From: Polytrichum commune
Lineage: Eukaryota; Streptophyta; Polytrichopsida; Polytrichales; Polytrichaceae
Reading direction: 5' to 3'
Assembly: GCA_950295325.1 (NCBI GenBank)
Contig: OX485806.1
Span: 27,652,001 to 27,716,000 of the forward strand
Length of the DNA stretch: 64,000 bases
The notes under the pieces were generated by a model. The model did not search any database and had not been told where the DNA came from. It worked only from the letters and a program-made list of their open reading frames with translations. Made by a program: the position numbers and the translations under genes. Positions 12,349-25,407 of the stretch are shown here, one piece after another (the stretch's first letter is position 1; each line of letters begins with the position of its first letter).

Positions 12349-12731
12349 TAAGATAGAGGGGTCTTTAGTTTTTATTTTTCTAATTCAAGTAGCCCACTTC
12401 TCCTAAGATATGGAAACATGCGATTAGTATGAGATAGTTAGCAAGTGCAAATCGAGGTTGTAGTTACTTTTCTCATAATTATTTTGGAGCTTAATATATG
12501 AATATCTCACATCATCCTCAAAGTGAAGATTCTCATTGAATGGTCATGAAAGTCCTCCCCAAATTGGTTGGTTGTTGACCCTAGTCTAGTCATCTTATTT
12601 TGAGCATGAAGTCCAACCTGTTCTAGACACATGTCTGTTGGGTGTATGTTCTTGGAACCACACCAAACCACACCACTTAAACATAGGCGATTGTTTTAAG
12701 AGAAGTAACCCAAGTAGGTGCGTCTACCTTA
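12349..12731 (+). mobile_element. TAAGGTAG-family MITE, copy 1
   Basis: Starts TAAGATAGAGGGGTCTTTAG and ends GTCTACCTTA. The interior carries the family landmarks 'ctcctaagatatggaaaca', 'gattagta', 'tttggagct', 'aaagtgaagattctca', 'gagcat.aagtccaa' and 'acatgtct'. At least seven other copies occur in this window, which makes it the most abundant repeat here. Confidence 0.7.
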
Positions 12732-12795
12732 TCTTTACTAAACACGATGCTTAAGGTAGGAGGGTCTTAAGTGGCTTGTTTTTTTTTAAGTTGAC

Positions 12796-13105
12796 CCCTA
12801 TATTTGATTAGTATGTGGTTTGGTGAAGATCAGAGCGCAAACATCATAAATACACATGTTTAAACGAGATTAAACTACTAATGTTCAAATATTAATAATT
12901 ATTTTACACTCAATAACGAGCACAGTTGGGAGGACTTATTTATCTAGTTAAGAAATCAACAAACATGCACTTCCGATAACCATAACTAAGTAAATGGAGG
13001 TCAAATTTTCAATCCGGTTTTTACCGATGTTTCATTGTAGATTCGCTAAAGCAACACAATTTATGTTGTGTAAATCTAAGGGTGGAAGTTGGAGAACATG
13101 AAAGA
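12796..13105 (+). repeat. Dispersed repeat E, copy 1
   Basis: About 310 bp related to 51262-51590 in the same orientation. Shared landmarks are 'tgtggtttggtgaagatca', 'acaaacatcataaa', 'cactcaata', 'aagaaatcaac.aaacatg', 'cataaccat.actaa' and 'ttgtgtaaatcta'. Identity looks moderate and no coding frame is conserved. It could be a solo LTR or a MITE; the ends were not resolved. Confidence 0.55.
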
Positions 13106-14564
13106 CAAACCAAATAATATTCACATACCTTAATGTAGCCAAAGTGGATGGTTAACATGGGCGTTGGGATGGCGATGCATGCGTTCCATAGCATCGGATG
13201 GCATGCATGGCATGTATGTGTCGGATGGATGGATGGATGGGTATGCGTATGTATTGTACATGACGATGCCATGGACATTCAAGCCACGGCGCCCCCTCCC
13301 CTCCCCTCCCCTCCTAGACTCGTCTCGCCTCGCCCTCTCGTGCTTTCCTCCTCGCAAAATCACGGGGGCTATGGTGCTCGGATTGGCACCCCGGCCATCT
13401 CCTCAACACGGGGAGTAACGGCGATGGCCTACTTCGTTTTCTCTCGAATCATTTTGAGCCTCTCTACAGGTTTTCCCGTGGATCCGTTAAGATTTGTGGT
13501 TAGTTGGGGACGTTGAGGCATTTCTGTCTGTTTTCTCGGGACTTGCCATTTATTCGATTCAGGCCGACGCTAATCTCTCATACATCCGCAGAGTGAGATT
13601 TTCGAGGCTCGAACCTCTTATGAGTCGGTGTTCGATGGTATTTGGGGAAGTTGGTAATAGTTTGGGATATTGCTCCCCGTCGATGTCGAGGTTTGAGGTG
13701 ATTTATTCTGGTTGTGGTGGGATTCCATACCCGGTTCGTTAGAGAGGGAAATAGAAAGAAAGGTGGAGACGCTGAGATTTGTAGTGGATTTGGAGCCTAT
13801 TTTAAGGTTTGTTCGTTTTTAGCTTTTTCTCCGAGTTCTGTGTATGGAGACTTGCGTGGAGGAACCCTAGGTAGGCGGGGAGGCCGATTTGAGGAGCCTT
13901 GTAAGGCGCGTGCTAAGGGCTTGATTTCTAGAGCTTTGCAAGTAGATGCAGGTACGGTACCCGTTCGCGGAGGCTTCGAGGTTTGGAAGTGTGTTTGGAG
14001 CACAATTGTGGCCCCTGTGAATGCGTCGCAGTTTTTATTTCTTTCTCTCAGTCTCGTCGTCTCTGGTGTCCATGCGTTGATTGTGGAAGAAGCTGCTACG
14101 CACTCCTTGATGGCCATCGAAGTCTGAGAGGGATAAACCTCGTCTTTTGCTTAATCAGACAAACGCAGCGTGGATTACGAGGAGTACTGGAGCATCAGGG
14201 AGTCTTCTCGTGATGCCTTAGAGTGACAGTAAGGTGCAATAATTGGAGATCGATATGGAATTGCTCTTTCTTAAGAAAGATGAGATGGTGTGAGAATGGA
14301 GGTCTCGGGAGAGTTTTTCCTTTCAATCTCCATGTTGTCCTTTGTGTGTTCATGCAGTAACTAATGGCCATCGAAGTCTGAGAGAATAAACCTCTTCTTT
14401 TGCTTCATTAGACAAACGCAGTGTAGATTACGACAAGTCCTGGTTCATAATTGGAGATCGGTTGAAGAAGTGGCGGTTTGTTGAGGAAGATGAGATGGTG
14501 TGAGGGGGTAAGAGCTGAGGAGGAAGAGAGATAAGAGCAGGAAGAGGAAGCAGGAGGGATAACC
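13106..14564 (+). promoter_or_regulatory. Probable promoter and 5' leader of the XBAT-like gene
   Basis: GC content rises sharply at about 13285-13400, with CCCCT-rich and CG-rich sequence, which fits a promoter-proximal or leader region just ahead of the ligase ATG at 14565. The stretch 14108-14300 is partly repeated at 14363-14505: 'ggccatcgaagtctgagag', 'cagacaaacgcag' or 'agacaaacgcag', and 'gatgagatggtgtgag' occur in both, with indels between. No TATA box can be assigned with confidence. The overlapping open frames have no recognisable homology. Confidence 0.5.
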
Positions 14565-17500
14565 ATGGGAAATTCATTCGGTTGCTCGGCATCTGGGGAG
14601 CGATTGGTGTCTGCGGCGCGAGATGGCGATTTGCAGGAAGCGCAGGCTCTATTGGACTGCAACCCTCGGCTGGCAAAGTACTCCACCTTTGGCGTGCGCA
14701 ACTCGCCTCTCCACTTTTCGGCAATGCAAGGCCACAACGAGGTTTGTTTGTTTTGTGCCTCTCTCTGTGGATTAAGTTCAGAAGTCTGCTGTAATGTGTG
14801 TGTTTGAGTTTCTTTACTGTGTCAGATGATGGAATCCAATAAATAAGCCTTCCTTGGACCTATAAGGTAGATGGGTCTTAAATGGTTACTTTGACCGACT
14901 CGCTCACTTGTCCTAGGATATGAAACACGCGATTAGTAGTATAATTGCACGAGGTGGTAAGGAATTTTAATCGATGCTGTAGCTACTTTCCTCATAATTT
15001 TTGGAGCTCATTTGAATATCGTACTTATTTCCAAAGTGAAGGTTTTTGTGCTCATTAAGTGGTCATATTGGCCCCAATTAAGCCTTGAATAGTTACCACA
15101 TTTGAGCAGGCAATCCAATCTCTTCTAAACACGTGTCTTTTTGGTATCCGTCCTTGGAGCCACCCCAAACCACGTATCACTCAAATAGAGGTGTCTGATG
15201 AATGTAAGTAACTGAATAAGGCGTGTCTACCTTAATGAATCTGGATACTACTTACTGAGGATCCCACAAGTTTGCAAACCAGTAGGGTTTGGCTATTTGA
15301 GGATATTTTTTGTTTTTGATTCCATTCGTGTCTATATACCATGCAAGAACCTTCATACCTAGGTAAATTCGCCCTAGTTAATATTCTATATAACTCGGGT
15401 ATACAAAGATTCTTCCACCTTGAGATAGGTACTGATCAAATATCAATATCTGACTGGTAATATAATTTTGATGATACCCATTGGTAGGTTCTTTGATACT
15501 ATGCATTCACCTATATACCAGTCCAACATTGGTGACAACTTTCGAGAGAGGGTGCTAATTTGCGGTAGTTTCCGTGGATTCTTTTGGAGTGTCACCTACT
15601 CCTATTGGGAGCCTTGACTTTGAAGGCAATCTTTCCTTATGAGAGTTTCATGCAATTATGCAATTTTGCAGTTTGAATCAGCACGAGATGGCCCAAACAT
15701 GCTTAAGTATGTGATGGCCTCATTTCACCTTCAAACAGAAAGTAACTAATTCTGATTCCCCTGGTTCCCCTGATTCCCTGTTGAGGCTTTCTTTAAGCAA
15801 GCTCAATCAATGAGGAAGCACGAAACACATTATGAAACTGTTGTGTTTTTTTTGACCGCTTCCTTGGGGGTTATTGACATATAACAATTGATAAGATCCA
15901 TTGCCATTTACGGTCTATATGAAACTTCTATATTTAGAGATATTAGCATTGGCTTCTGATCCTTGAAGGGCGAAGTTGATGGACTGATGGTTCATAGTGA
16001 GGCATGGGTTTAGTAAAGGTATATCTAGGTCTGATTTTCTGAAATATTGCATGTATAGGCATTCAATTTCCTTCATTATTTTCATCCTGTGTAGCTTCTT
16101 GCTCCTTATTTCCGGCTTTGGACTTCATGGATTTCTACATTCTGCATTCTTGATATTGAGCAATTTAATGCATGTAAGGTTTATGGATCCTTACTACCTG
16201 TAAATGTTGTGATCTGGTTATAGTATATAGCCACATTCAGTTTGTAATAATTGTGACATGTCATGCTGGGCAGATTGTCTCACTGCTTCTGGAATGTGGA
16301 GTTGAAGTCAACACAAGGAACTACTGTGGACAGGTTTGTAGTTTCTGAGCTGGATAGCATCCTTTGTGACATGTAGCTACTTGGGTTGGGATACTATGCA
16401 ATATTTGGCAATGAGTTTCTTGTTTATGAGCTTAGCCACACATATATTTGCATAGCACTATTGTAGATGAGCTCTCCAATACCTTCTGTATTTATTGTCA
16501 TGGAATGGGTGTGGACAGCTGTTCTAACGTTGTTTTATGAATTTGCAGACTGCATTAATGCAGGCATGTCGATATGGGCACTGGGAGGTGGTGCAGACCT
16601 TGCTTCTTTACAGGGCAAATGTAAGCAGAGCATGAATTGGATAGGCATTGCGTTTTTGTCCTTTCCGAGTTCCTAGTCTTTTAGCTGTGTGAATATTTGT
16701 CAGGGGTGGAGAAGATGGTGAATTGTCAGTGTCATCTCCCTTTTGATAGCATGAAGGTTTGGGCTGAATCTAATAAAGCTATGACTAACTCTTGAAGATA
16801 ACCAATCGGGCACATGGGGTGGATTATTAGGCACTGGTGATCATGAGAAAGGTGGTGAGATTTTCATTAGTTCACTGCTGAATGACTAGGCAGTCTTTAT
16901 ACATGTTTGAACCTCTGTGCTATTCAGAGGGCGATTTCCTGTAAGTAGGGCATAGAGACAAGTTGGTCAAGTTTGATGTTATTGGTCTTCTAATTAGAAC
17001 TGGTTTTAAAATGGACTGTCACTCAAGGTTAGGGATGAGGAAGTGGTATCACATCAATTACATGTGAGGGGATATACTGGAGCCATTTATTGTATGTGGA
17101 AATGCACTATCTGTAAATTCCTCAATAATCAGTACAATGATTTGTGCAGTGTTCTCATTGGGGACTGTGTTAGAAAAACCTCTGCGGGGCTTCCAAACTT
17201 GCATCATCGGCAACTGACAAGGGTGTTTAGCCCTGGCAGTGACATTGTGAAGCTCCCCTGGTCTTTCTAACACAGGTTTCTAATGCAGATACTGTTAACA
17301 TGGCGGATGTCGGACTTTGTCCGTTACCTGATTGGAAGGTACCCAAATGGAATCCAGTATGGATCCCAGGTACAGAGTGCTTGCTTCACGTACTCTTTCT
17401 GGATCATGTTTCTTGGAAAGGCTTGCATGTTCCTTGGAGACTGGTCAACAATTGGATGAAAGAGGCTCATGTTAGGGGAGAACAGAGGAGGATTGTATCT

Positions 17501-20500
17501 TTCTTATGTACTCCTGACAACCTGGAAGTTGATTACTACCCCCACCCAGAAGTTCTATAATGAGACCAAAGAAGAAAAGTGAAACCTTCTCGTAATGCTG
17601 AAAAATAAAATGAGACTTTTCCTCCGGAGTTTCATATATGGCAGTCATATGAATTTAGGCTATTTTTCGACATGGCTGGTTTGTTGGGAAGTCTCTTGAG
17701 ACTAGAGCAAGTTCTGCCTTCTTATATTGTGAAAATTGGATTGTCATATTCAAATCAGCTTCCTTGTGAAGCTAATTAGGTGGATTAGCTGTTTGGTATG
17801 TGTGCAGGTTAACAGAGCTGACTATTTAAATGGTCGGACTGCACTTCATTTTGCAGCAGTCAGTGGACATGCTCGTTCCATACGGCTCATTGTTTCTGAT
17901 TATGTACCCAGTGTGCCTCACTTGTGGAGCACTTTGCAGCCAGCTAGCAAGGATGATTCACCGTCGATGAAAAATTACGTAGACCAAAGGTCGATTCTTG
18001 CAAACCCAGTGTAACATACTTGTGAAGCTCCAATGTGGGAAGGGGCAATATGTTATTCATATTGAAGTTTTTGTCAAGGGGAATTTTTGTTCAGAGTTGC
18101 TCCCCTATGATTACCCATTGGGTGTTCTACATCCAAAATTGATAATTTCTTTCTACCTGTGGTGCATACTTGGAGATTGTGTTTGAATTTGAACGAGGAG
18201 TGACCAATTCAGTGCATTGAGGGTCAAACTCATTTTAGCACCGCCTGGCATGCCAAAGTGAGTTTCACCCTCAAATGAACCAAAATAGATCAATCTTTGT
18301 TAAAACCTCCACACGATCTGTGCACCAAATGCTAAGCAGACATGGAAGGTGTTGTATGCAAAAGAACCAATTCCTGACCAAAAATTCCAATGAGTGAAAG
18401 GATACCTTTATTGAACTTCTACAAACTTTTGACTTTTTCTTTTAGATAATCCAGTGTCAAAGGGGTGGATGGTTTATAGTACCTCCTAGTGTATGTAGAA
18501 GGGTTAGAAAGCTATGGTCATTTCTTCCTATTAGATTTATTAAAAAAATAATCCTCTTCTCACTCCCTCATTGGTTAGTTAGCCTTAGTTTGCCGTAGCC
18601 TGTGTGATTTCTGAAGTACCTCATTGATTTATATTTTGCGTTTGTTGTCTTTCTTGCAGTGCTTTAGGAAGGATTGTCAACAAAGCTGCGGATGGAGGCA
18701 TTACAGCTCTGCACATGGCTGCTCTTAATAGCCATACAGAATGTGTGCAGTTGCTGTTGGACCTTGCGGCAAATGTTTTTGCTGTTACCATTCAAGATGG
18801 CACAACTATTGACTTGATAGGTACGTGCAGATGTTGAGTTTGGTTGTTTGCACCTATTAATTCCTGAAATGAGGACTTTGGCAGATGATTTTTAGATTCT
18901 TAAATCGAGATTTCACTGTTTTTATATCAGATTAGATCAGTGGTTGTTCAGTAAACATATTGGCCTGCATCAGAGTCTACAAAGTTCCTGTAGGAGCATT
19001 ACATATAAGGAGGACCTGGCAAGCCGCACCCTTGTTGTGTACTGAACCCTTGGTTGCCTGATACTATTTTCTGGCAGGGGCTGGTAGTTCTCCACTACAT
19101 TATGCTGCTTGTGGAGGCAGTATTCCTTGCTGCCAGGTGTGCATCCTCATCATATTGATCATAGTGTTTATATCTTGGGAGTCACAATGTTATTTAGAGT
19201 ATTTGCTTTCAAAGCGTTGTCTCCTGGACTATTAAATTGACAAGCTTATGAAATACATCATGTAATCTTATTGGATCTACATGTGGGCAGGCTTTGCTGT
19301 CCAGAGGTGCAGATCGGAGCACTACAAACTGCAATGGGTATGCTTTCAACTTTGTAGACTTCATTGATGAGATGGCATGTATGTGTGGATCATCTTGTGA
19401 GTATGATGGTAATTTATACTACATAGAGGTGATGGAATTCTCCAGGTTGACATTCTTGGAGCAGAGTCTGCCGTTGTGGTTGGTTTACGTTATAAAATGA
19501 TCTACTTGGTTGGATTAATCGGTGAACACATCAGTGACCACATTGGATGTCCCATTTAAATGATCTAGGTGGACTGCGCTGCAAGTGGCTCGCTTGTGGC
19601 GTCGGCATTGGTTGGAACCTCTGTTATCCCCAGAGTCAATTCATTCCATCCAACCTTTTCCACCCTCCCGCTACTTGGCACTCCCACTTTCCAGCATCAT
19701 GAAGATAGCCAGGTCCGTCTTGAAACAAAATATTCTGAAGCATCTCAAACCTATACTTGCTTGACAGTTGATTAGGAATCCACTGTCTGCATATAGGTAC
19801 AGAGGTAGAGAGCAAGTATATCATTCAATTCAGTTCACACAGATATAATTGTGCTCAAATACTGTCGAGAAGACTTCCTACTTTTGAAATTTATAAACAT
19901 ATGCTGTACTTCAGGAACTAAGTTCTGCAAACCTTGTGAAGTTAACTTATTGGACGAAGATATCTGGAATTTTGGATGACAGGGACTGTGGATGGCGAAG
20001 TGTTGATCCTGCACCTGTTGATGCTGATCCTTGTTCTGTCTGTCTAGAAAGACGATGCACAGTCGCTGCAGAAGGTAATATCTAGTTATTCTGGATGTTA
20101 CTGAGAAGTAATTCTAGAGTTTGCTGCAAAATACTGGACCACAAGTGGCTGCAAGTCTGACTCTAGTTTGTCTTTATGATCATGATTTGTCTTTCTTTTC
20201 TTCCATCTCCTTTTCTTTTGATGATCATTCTGATAAGGTTGTTTGGGATGCCAGGTTGTGGGCATGAGCTTTGCACCCGTTGTGCTCTCTATCTATGTTC
20301 AACAAACACTGTCGCGGCTGCAGCCAGCAGTCCTCCTGGCTCCATTCCATGCCCTCTCTGCAGACATGGTGTTGTCTCCTTCATCAAGCTTCCCACAACA
20401 ATGTCCTTGAAGGACCTTGCAAAAGTGAACCTGACATCTCTTGCCCTCTGTACAGCATGTGCGATGGAGATTACGGAGCCGAATTCTGCAAAAGCCCTTC

Positions 20501-20946
20501 TCCAAAAGGAGCATAGGGGCGGTTGCCGCGTCTCTCCCTTGTCTACACATTCCCTCAGATTGACATGTCCTGGATTCTCCTCCCTAAATTGTCCAGGAGG
20601 GTTTGAGTCTATTGACGAAACATCTGGCTCAACTTCCCCAGCTCTTACATGTGGGTTTTCTAGGTCGGATTCTCGATCAGAGGTGAGAACTGATGACTCA
20701 ACCACCATTGAAACTCTTGCTTGGCCTGTACCTTCAAGAGTCTCAATGCTACGGACTGCAGCTGCTGGGGGAACACATACTTTGGCATCGCATATTCAGA
20801 ATGAGGACGTGCCTTCAACTTCAAAACCTGTCTCTGCTCGCACACAGCGTGACTTTCCATCCCCAAAGAAGGGGACTGCCAGGTGGTCTTTGAGAAAACC
20901 CTTCAGATGGGCTAGCTACTCTAGCTTGCACTCAAATAGGGACTAA
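14565..20946 (+). CDS. XBAT32/33-like ankyrin-repeat RING E3 ubiquitin ligase
   Basis: Ten coding exons: 14565-14741, 16274-16333, 16549-16620, 17808-17989, 18660-18820, 19078-19136, 19291-19337, 19569-19712, 19983-20074, 20255-20946. All introns are GT-AG and all phases agree, giving 561 residues. The N-terminus [14 protein letters not shown] is the hallmark of XBAT32/XBAT33; its Gly2 is a likely N-myristoylation site. Ankyrin repeats run from about residue 10 to 255 (landmarks [59 protein letters not shown]). A C3HC4 RING follows: C318, C321, C333, H335, C338, C341, C364, C367. The tail is Ser/Thr-rich. Known relatives transfer ubiquitin to target proteins; Arabidopsis XBAT32 acts on ACC synthases and so on ethylene production and lateral roots. 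The target here is unknown. At 561 residues it is slightly longer than the roughly 510 usual for angiosperm relatives, mainly in the C-terminal tail. Confidence 0.94.
14863..15234 (+). mobile_element. TAAGGTAG-family MITE, copy 2 (XBAT intron 1)
   Basis: Begins TAAGGTAGATGGGTCTTAAA and ends GCGTGTCTACCTTA, 372 bp, wholly inside intron 1. This is one of the clearest full-length copies and defines the terminal repeat TAAGGTAGA / TCTACCTTA. Confidence 0.8.
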
Positions 20947-22430
20947 GTCACAGTCCCAAGTTCATCTCTGCATATTTTGTAGCAATTGCCTCTTATTTCC
21001 TGTTGAGATGAGAGGTGCTGGTGCAATCTGGAGCAGTAGGGCAACCGTTTACCAACACCCATGCTCCCCCCAGGTTGTGAATTCTTCAACGCCACTGTCA
21101 TACCCAGTGTCACCTTTCAAGAATTGTTTCAACTGATAACTTGGTGAAACTGGAAAGTCAGATGCTAGAAGGACTTCTGCGCAAGCAGCAGCAGCAGCAG
21201 CTGCGCTGGAAACTGGTTGATTGGTACATTTTGTGCGCTCCTCATTCGTAGTGTTTCTTATACAACCTGTGCTCAGGTGGCACATCTGGAGTGGGAGTGG
21301 GACGAAGATCTCACCATTTCTTGAGAGGGATATAGAAGGTCTCAATTCGGGACTGTGATTCTGCAAGTATTTATCCCCTGGATGCTGCTTTTCCATGTGA
21401 ACACATGGCACCTGAGGACAGGGGAAAAAATCATTGTACAATGTGTTTCAATATTGAGTTCTCATGCCGAAATTGCTTGGCTTGTTCACAAAGGTTGGTT
21501 GGTTTTAATCTTGGGTGACTTTCTGAAACAGTGAGTTCATTGACCTTGTTCACATCTATTTGGTGGAGAGGATCGTTTCCAGGTTATTGGTCTTTCCCCT
21601 GAAGTTGCTTAGTTTCCCTAAAGCGTCTCGTGTTGCTGACCTTTACTGAAAGGAGGGCAGTGACATGGACCCTCAAGGAAATCTGGCAGACTGGAATTTC
21701 CTTGACAGGATTGGTTTTGAAATGCCGGTTAGTGATTTCTCAAGTTGCTGCAGATGGTGTTGTTGATCTTGGGAAAAATGTGGGAGAATGTGTTGTGGCA
21801 GCTCAAACTTGTAAACCTCTCGATATTTTGCAAAGCATATTCAAGGTATGTGTCACCTTTCTTAATTGAACACCTACATTGTTGGCTGGTATTTGGCAAG
21901 GCTTGTAGTTATCAACGGACATTTAAAGACACGTGTTATGGTGAGAGTGGGCTTTGTCCTACAAAATTTAGACACAGTGTGGAGGGTCTATGTGATTGTT
22001 AGTAGATAATTTTTTTCCCTTCAGTTTGACCTCTTATAAGTTTTACTTCGTCTCAACTCCGATTCTGGAACTTGAAATGACAAAGTGCGCGATTCTACAC
22101 TGATGAGACGATTTTCCGATCTGATATGAGGGCCAAAATTGTCTGTGGAGTTGGAGGTGCCCATGAAAGGGCCACATACCTCAGTACTGAATTGTTTTCT
22201 ACTCACCAGGTGGGGTTGTGTGTGCTGCTCCTCAACACGTCCTTGTCACGTCATCTGGTTGCGTATTTGCGTTTTTAAGAAACCGACAGGGCCGGAACAT
22301 TCTTGGGAGTACACAATGCTTTAGGTAAGCAACCTGTGCCACTTTGTAGTTTTAGAAAGGAGGCATGACAGCGGCAATTAAAAAGCATAAACATTCTTTG
22401 TGTACGTTGACAATTGTCGGGTGACGTGCA
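20947..22430 (+). other. Downstream flank / probable 3' UTR region of XBAT-like gene
   Basis: Less repetitive than the surrounding DNA and without a supported gene. The first few hundred bases probably include the 3' UTR; the polyadenylation site cannot be fixed. A (gca)n run lies at 21184-21201. Open frames on both strands here have no recognisable motifs. Confidence 0.4.
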
Positions 22431-23033
22431 GGCTTTCGAGGTCTCGGGCCCCCCGATAGATCAGTACTCGGAAGTTTGAGTACGAAGGTCACCAGCAAAC
22501 CAACGTCAAGTACAGAATGTGTAAAGAAGAAGCATCTGTATTGGACACTCGAGACGCCATCACGCTAAAAAAACACTTGGTGCATTTGTATTCATGCGTT
22601 TTTGACATCGCAGAGCCTTTTATCAGAGCTCTGCTCACCATCCAACAACTTCCCCCTGTCCACGAAGTTATGTAATCTACGTCACACGCACACCGACAAC
22701 ACATGGCTTCATCTCCTCTCTCGCATCACCCCAACCAACACCTCAATAACCTGCACACCAACTGACACAACAAAGCAACAAATGTCCTCGCTGCACTATT
22801 AAAATCCCTCGCAGCCTTGTGCACGATGTTTTACTGTCATGCTTGATGGCAACACCAGGGACCACACCATCGAAATAACTTCTGCCATTGCACTTGTTTC
22901 GGGCCTTGTTGTCAATGTCTAGTCTGATTGCGTTTGGACATTCTATGTGTCCACTACTTGCCCATGGATTCCAACTCACACTTCCTCCCATCACCAACCA
23001 CTTCAGACCTTGGACAAATAACCAACTGATTCA
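22431..23033. other. Intergenic, nothing recognised
   Basis: No gene, RNA gene or bounded repeat seen. Confidence 0.4.
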
Positions 23034-23363
23034 ACTACACAAAATATGATATTTAGTGTTTGATACACTGAATACGAATGCATACACTAAATATCAATAA
23101 CCCTATGAAAGTAAGTAACGTTGAATGTAAACTCAAACACTAAATATCAACTATGGTAATATGTGGAAGTTACATGTTTGAATTTAGTGTTAGTAAGGAT
23201 ATGGAAAAAAAGGACATAATAAGGGAGGTGGCAGTAGGGAAGGTAGCGGCACATTTATGTTGAACATTGATTGTCAAGGAATTGAGAATTAGTGTTGAGC
23301 AAGGTAGGGTGGTAATAACAACACTAAACATAATCAAACACTAAATATCATATTATGTGTAGT
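23034..23363 (+). mobile_element. MITE family A, copy 2
   Basis: Starts ACTACACAAAATATGATATT and ends ATATCATATTATGTGTAGT, 330 bp, same orientation as the copy at 3024. It is about 25 bp longer because of a short internal insertion (ggacataataaggga region) that the copy at 41161 also has. The next repeat family begins immediately at its right end. Confidence 0.8.
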
Positions 23364-23756
23364 TGCGTTTCGTAACTATAGTTTGTTTGCAATTTGACTT
23401 GCCAAAAAATGTAGTTAACTATAGTTGTTTTGAAGTCGGTTTGCCGAAAGATCTAGTCAACTATTGTTGAGTGCAGCATGTTCATGGCATTCTGTTGTAG
23501 TTGTCACTGGTGTGTTATTTGTGTTGGTGGTGTACATGGCGGTTGTTCTGGAGCCCATCATTGTGAGTGATTGTATGAAGGCATTTCTTGATGCTCCTCA
23601 GTGGCTTGAGCATATTAGATACCCTAAACTGAACTAAATCAAGAGGCGAACTTCTTTGAATATGTAATAATACTTTGGAAAATTTGTAGTTAACTATAAT
23701 TGTTCCTTAAAATGTATTGAAAAATATCTAGTTAACTATAGTTATTTTGACAGTCG
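23364..23756 (+). mobile_element. Family F element (TATAGTTAACTA motif), copy 1
   Basis: Contains several 'tagttaactatagtt' blocks. The left part (gttgcgtttcgtaactatag) and the right part (ttccttaaaatgtattgaaaaatat) both recur, inverted, in 26335-26590. It probably belongs to an AT-rich MITE family whose subterminal repeats are themselves palindromic (AACTATAGTT). The left boundary abuts MITE A copy 2. Confidence 0.55.
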
Positions 23757-24238
23757 TCCAAGGTCTGACCCACTTGCACCCAATGCATTCATTCTACATA
23801 TTGCAACGACCGTCCTCTCCCATACAACCAACACCAACAAAAGCTTCCAAATACAATCCCTTATGTGCCCACCTCCATAACACAAGTTGGGAATGCGCCT
23901 CCTCCCATAACCAATACAACTACCGCTAGAAGCGCCATATGTCAACCTTGCAATCAATGACTCCTTGATCGACATATTCCTAAACCCCACATTAAACACT
24001 CATGACATCTGCTCACCAAATTGCTATCAAATATCTACCCTTCCTTGTACTTAGCCAACGTAAACTAGAACAACATCAACAACCTATCTTCCCACCATAA
24101 CCCCCACCAGTGCCAACACATAAAATTAAAGCTATGAAATATGGCCACCTATTGAAAAAGTAAGCGGTAACCCCTCTGCCATACCAAAAGCATGGGCTCT
24201 TGGATGACAGTTGGCGAACATGCCCTTCCATATCGGTG
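23757..24238. other. Intergenic, nothing recognised
   Basis: No feature recognised. Confidence 0.4.
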
Positions 24239-24239
24239 C

Positions 24240-24282
<43 letters not shown>
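24239..24282. repeat. (TAA)n microsatellite
   Basis: About 14 to 15 uninterrupted trinucleotide units. A shorter interrupted relative lies at 27003-27046. Confidence 0.9.
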
Positions 24283-24283
<1 letters not shown>

Positions 24284-25407
24284 GACTATTGGAAGTAACG
24301 TTTTTGAATATGTAGTTGTCCTCTTTGGGACATAGTTCGATGATTAGTGGAATTGGGCGCTCCTAACTTACAAACTACATACAACCAAGTGATTTAACCA
24401 AGTTGTGTGTGGTAGATGTGACTTGAGTGGACACTTCTATGAGATTGAAGCTTTCTTTTGGGAGATCTTCAACACTCAAATTTAAGGTACTTGCAAATGT
24501 GTGTGTGCATAGAAGAAGTGCAATACCAATTTGAAGAGGATATTGGAAGGTGAACGACCACTTAATGATGTCGACTACCACAATTGCACCTTGAAGTATG
24601 CGTTCCATTATAGGAGGTGTTGGATCAAGACACATTTGCCTTTTGTGGTGGTCACATGTTTGTGATTTTTTTAATAACATTTTTTCTGTTTAATTTTCCT
24701 TGTAAGAAAATGGGAGATTTTTTGCATTCAAGGTGAAAAACTTGGGAGTCACTTACAAGTTCGAATATTTATCAAAGATGACTTGACCAAGGAATCAACA
24801 ACAAAAACCCCAAACCGATAAGAGACCTTGCATTCAAGACATACTTTTACCGAACACATTAAAGGCATTAAGGCTTGAAAGTGTCGCTTTTAGAGTATTT
24901 TGCAAAATTTAGACCCTGCGAAGTGCCAAAATAATTGTAGAAGAATATCATAGCAAATACAAGTTGGATTGAAGCAACTAAACTGTAGTGCAAAGAAGTT
25001 TATATGAGTCCACGGAAAAATATTAAAAAAAGGTCATTTTTGATTTAAGCCTTTGAAAGCTAAGTAGGGGGGGGGGGTTGTTCACGTGTGCATGCTCCCG
25101 CGTGCTCCAACTACTCACATAGTTTCAGGTAGCTTGAAGGTACATACTAGCTAGCTTTAGGTTAGAGAGACCCAAAGTAGGTGTCACTATTGGAATTGTG
25201 TTACTTTAAAGCCTCAGTACCTTACATGCATGCCACTAATCCAAGGGCAAAATGGAGTACGTGAAAACGGACTTGGGATTCATGGTCTATGTAAACCCAT
25301 CCATCGTGGATGAAAGGACTTTGGTAAACCGACTCATCCTCTCGGGAGAGTTAAAGCACCACCGGCTTCGCCACATCTGTTTTAGTCTTCTTCACACGAT
25401 CATCAAC
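24283..25407. other. Intergenic, nothing recognised
   Basis: No coding or structural feature supported. A G-run at 25067-25077 lacks flanking CTC/GAG and has no inverse partner. Confidence 0.4.

Noticed and set aside
13714-14127. 137-codon plus-strand open frame upstream of the XBAT-like gene (and a minus-strand frame on top of it)
   Set aside because: Composition follows the GC-rich leader; no recognisable motif, and both strands are open over the same bases.
20289-20708. 139-codon minus-strand open frame
   Set aside because: Shadow of the last XBAT exon, whose plus-strand reading contains the RING domain.
21049-21441. 130-codon minus-strand open frame downstream of the XBAT-like gene
   Set aside because: Contains a (GCA)n-derived Ala run, no motif, no splice context; lies in the probable 3' flank.
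25060-25082. G-run that might be an end of the G/C-terminated MITE family
   Set aside because: No CTC before it, no inverse C-run within 600 bp, no family body.
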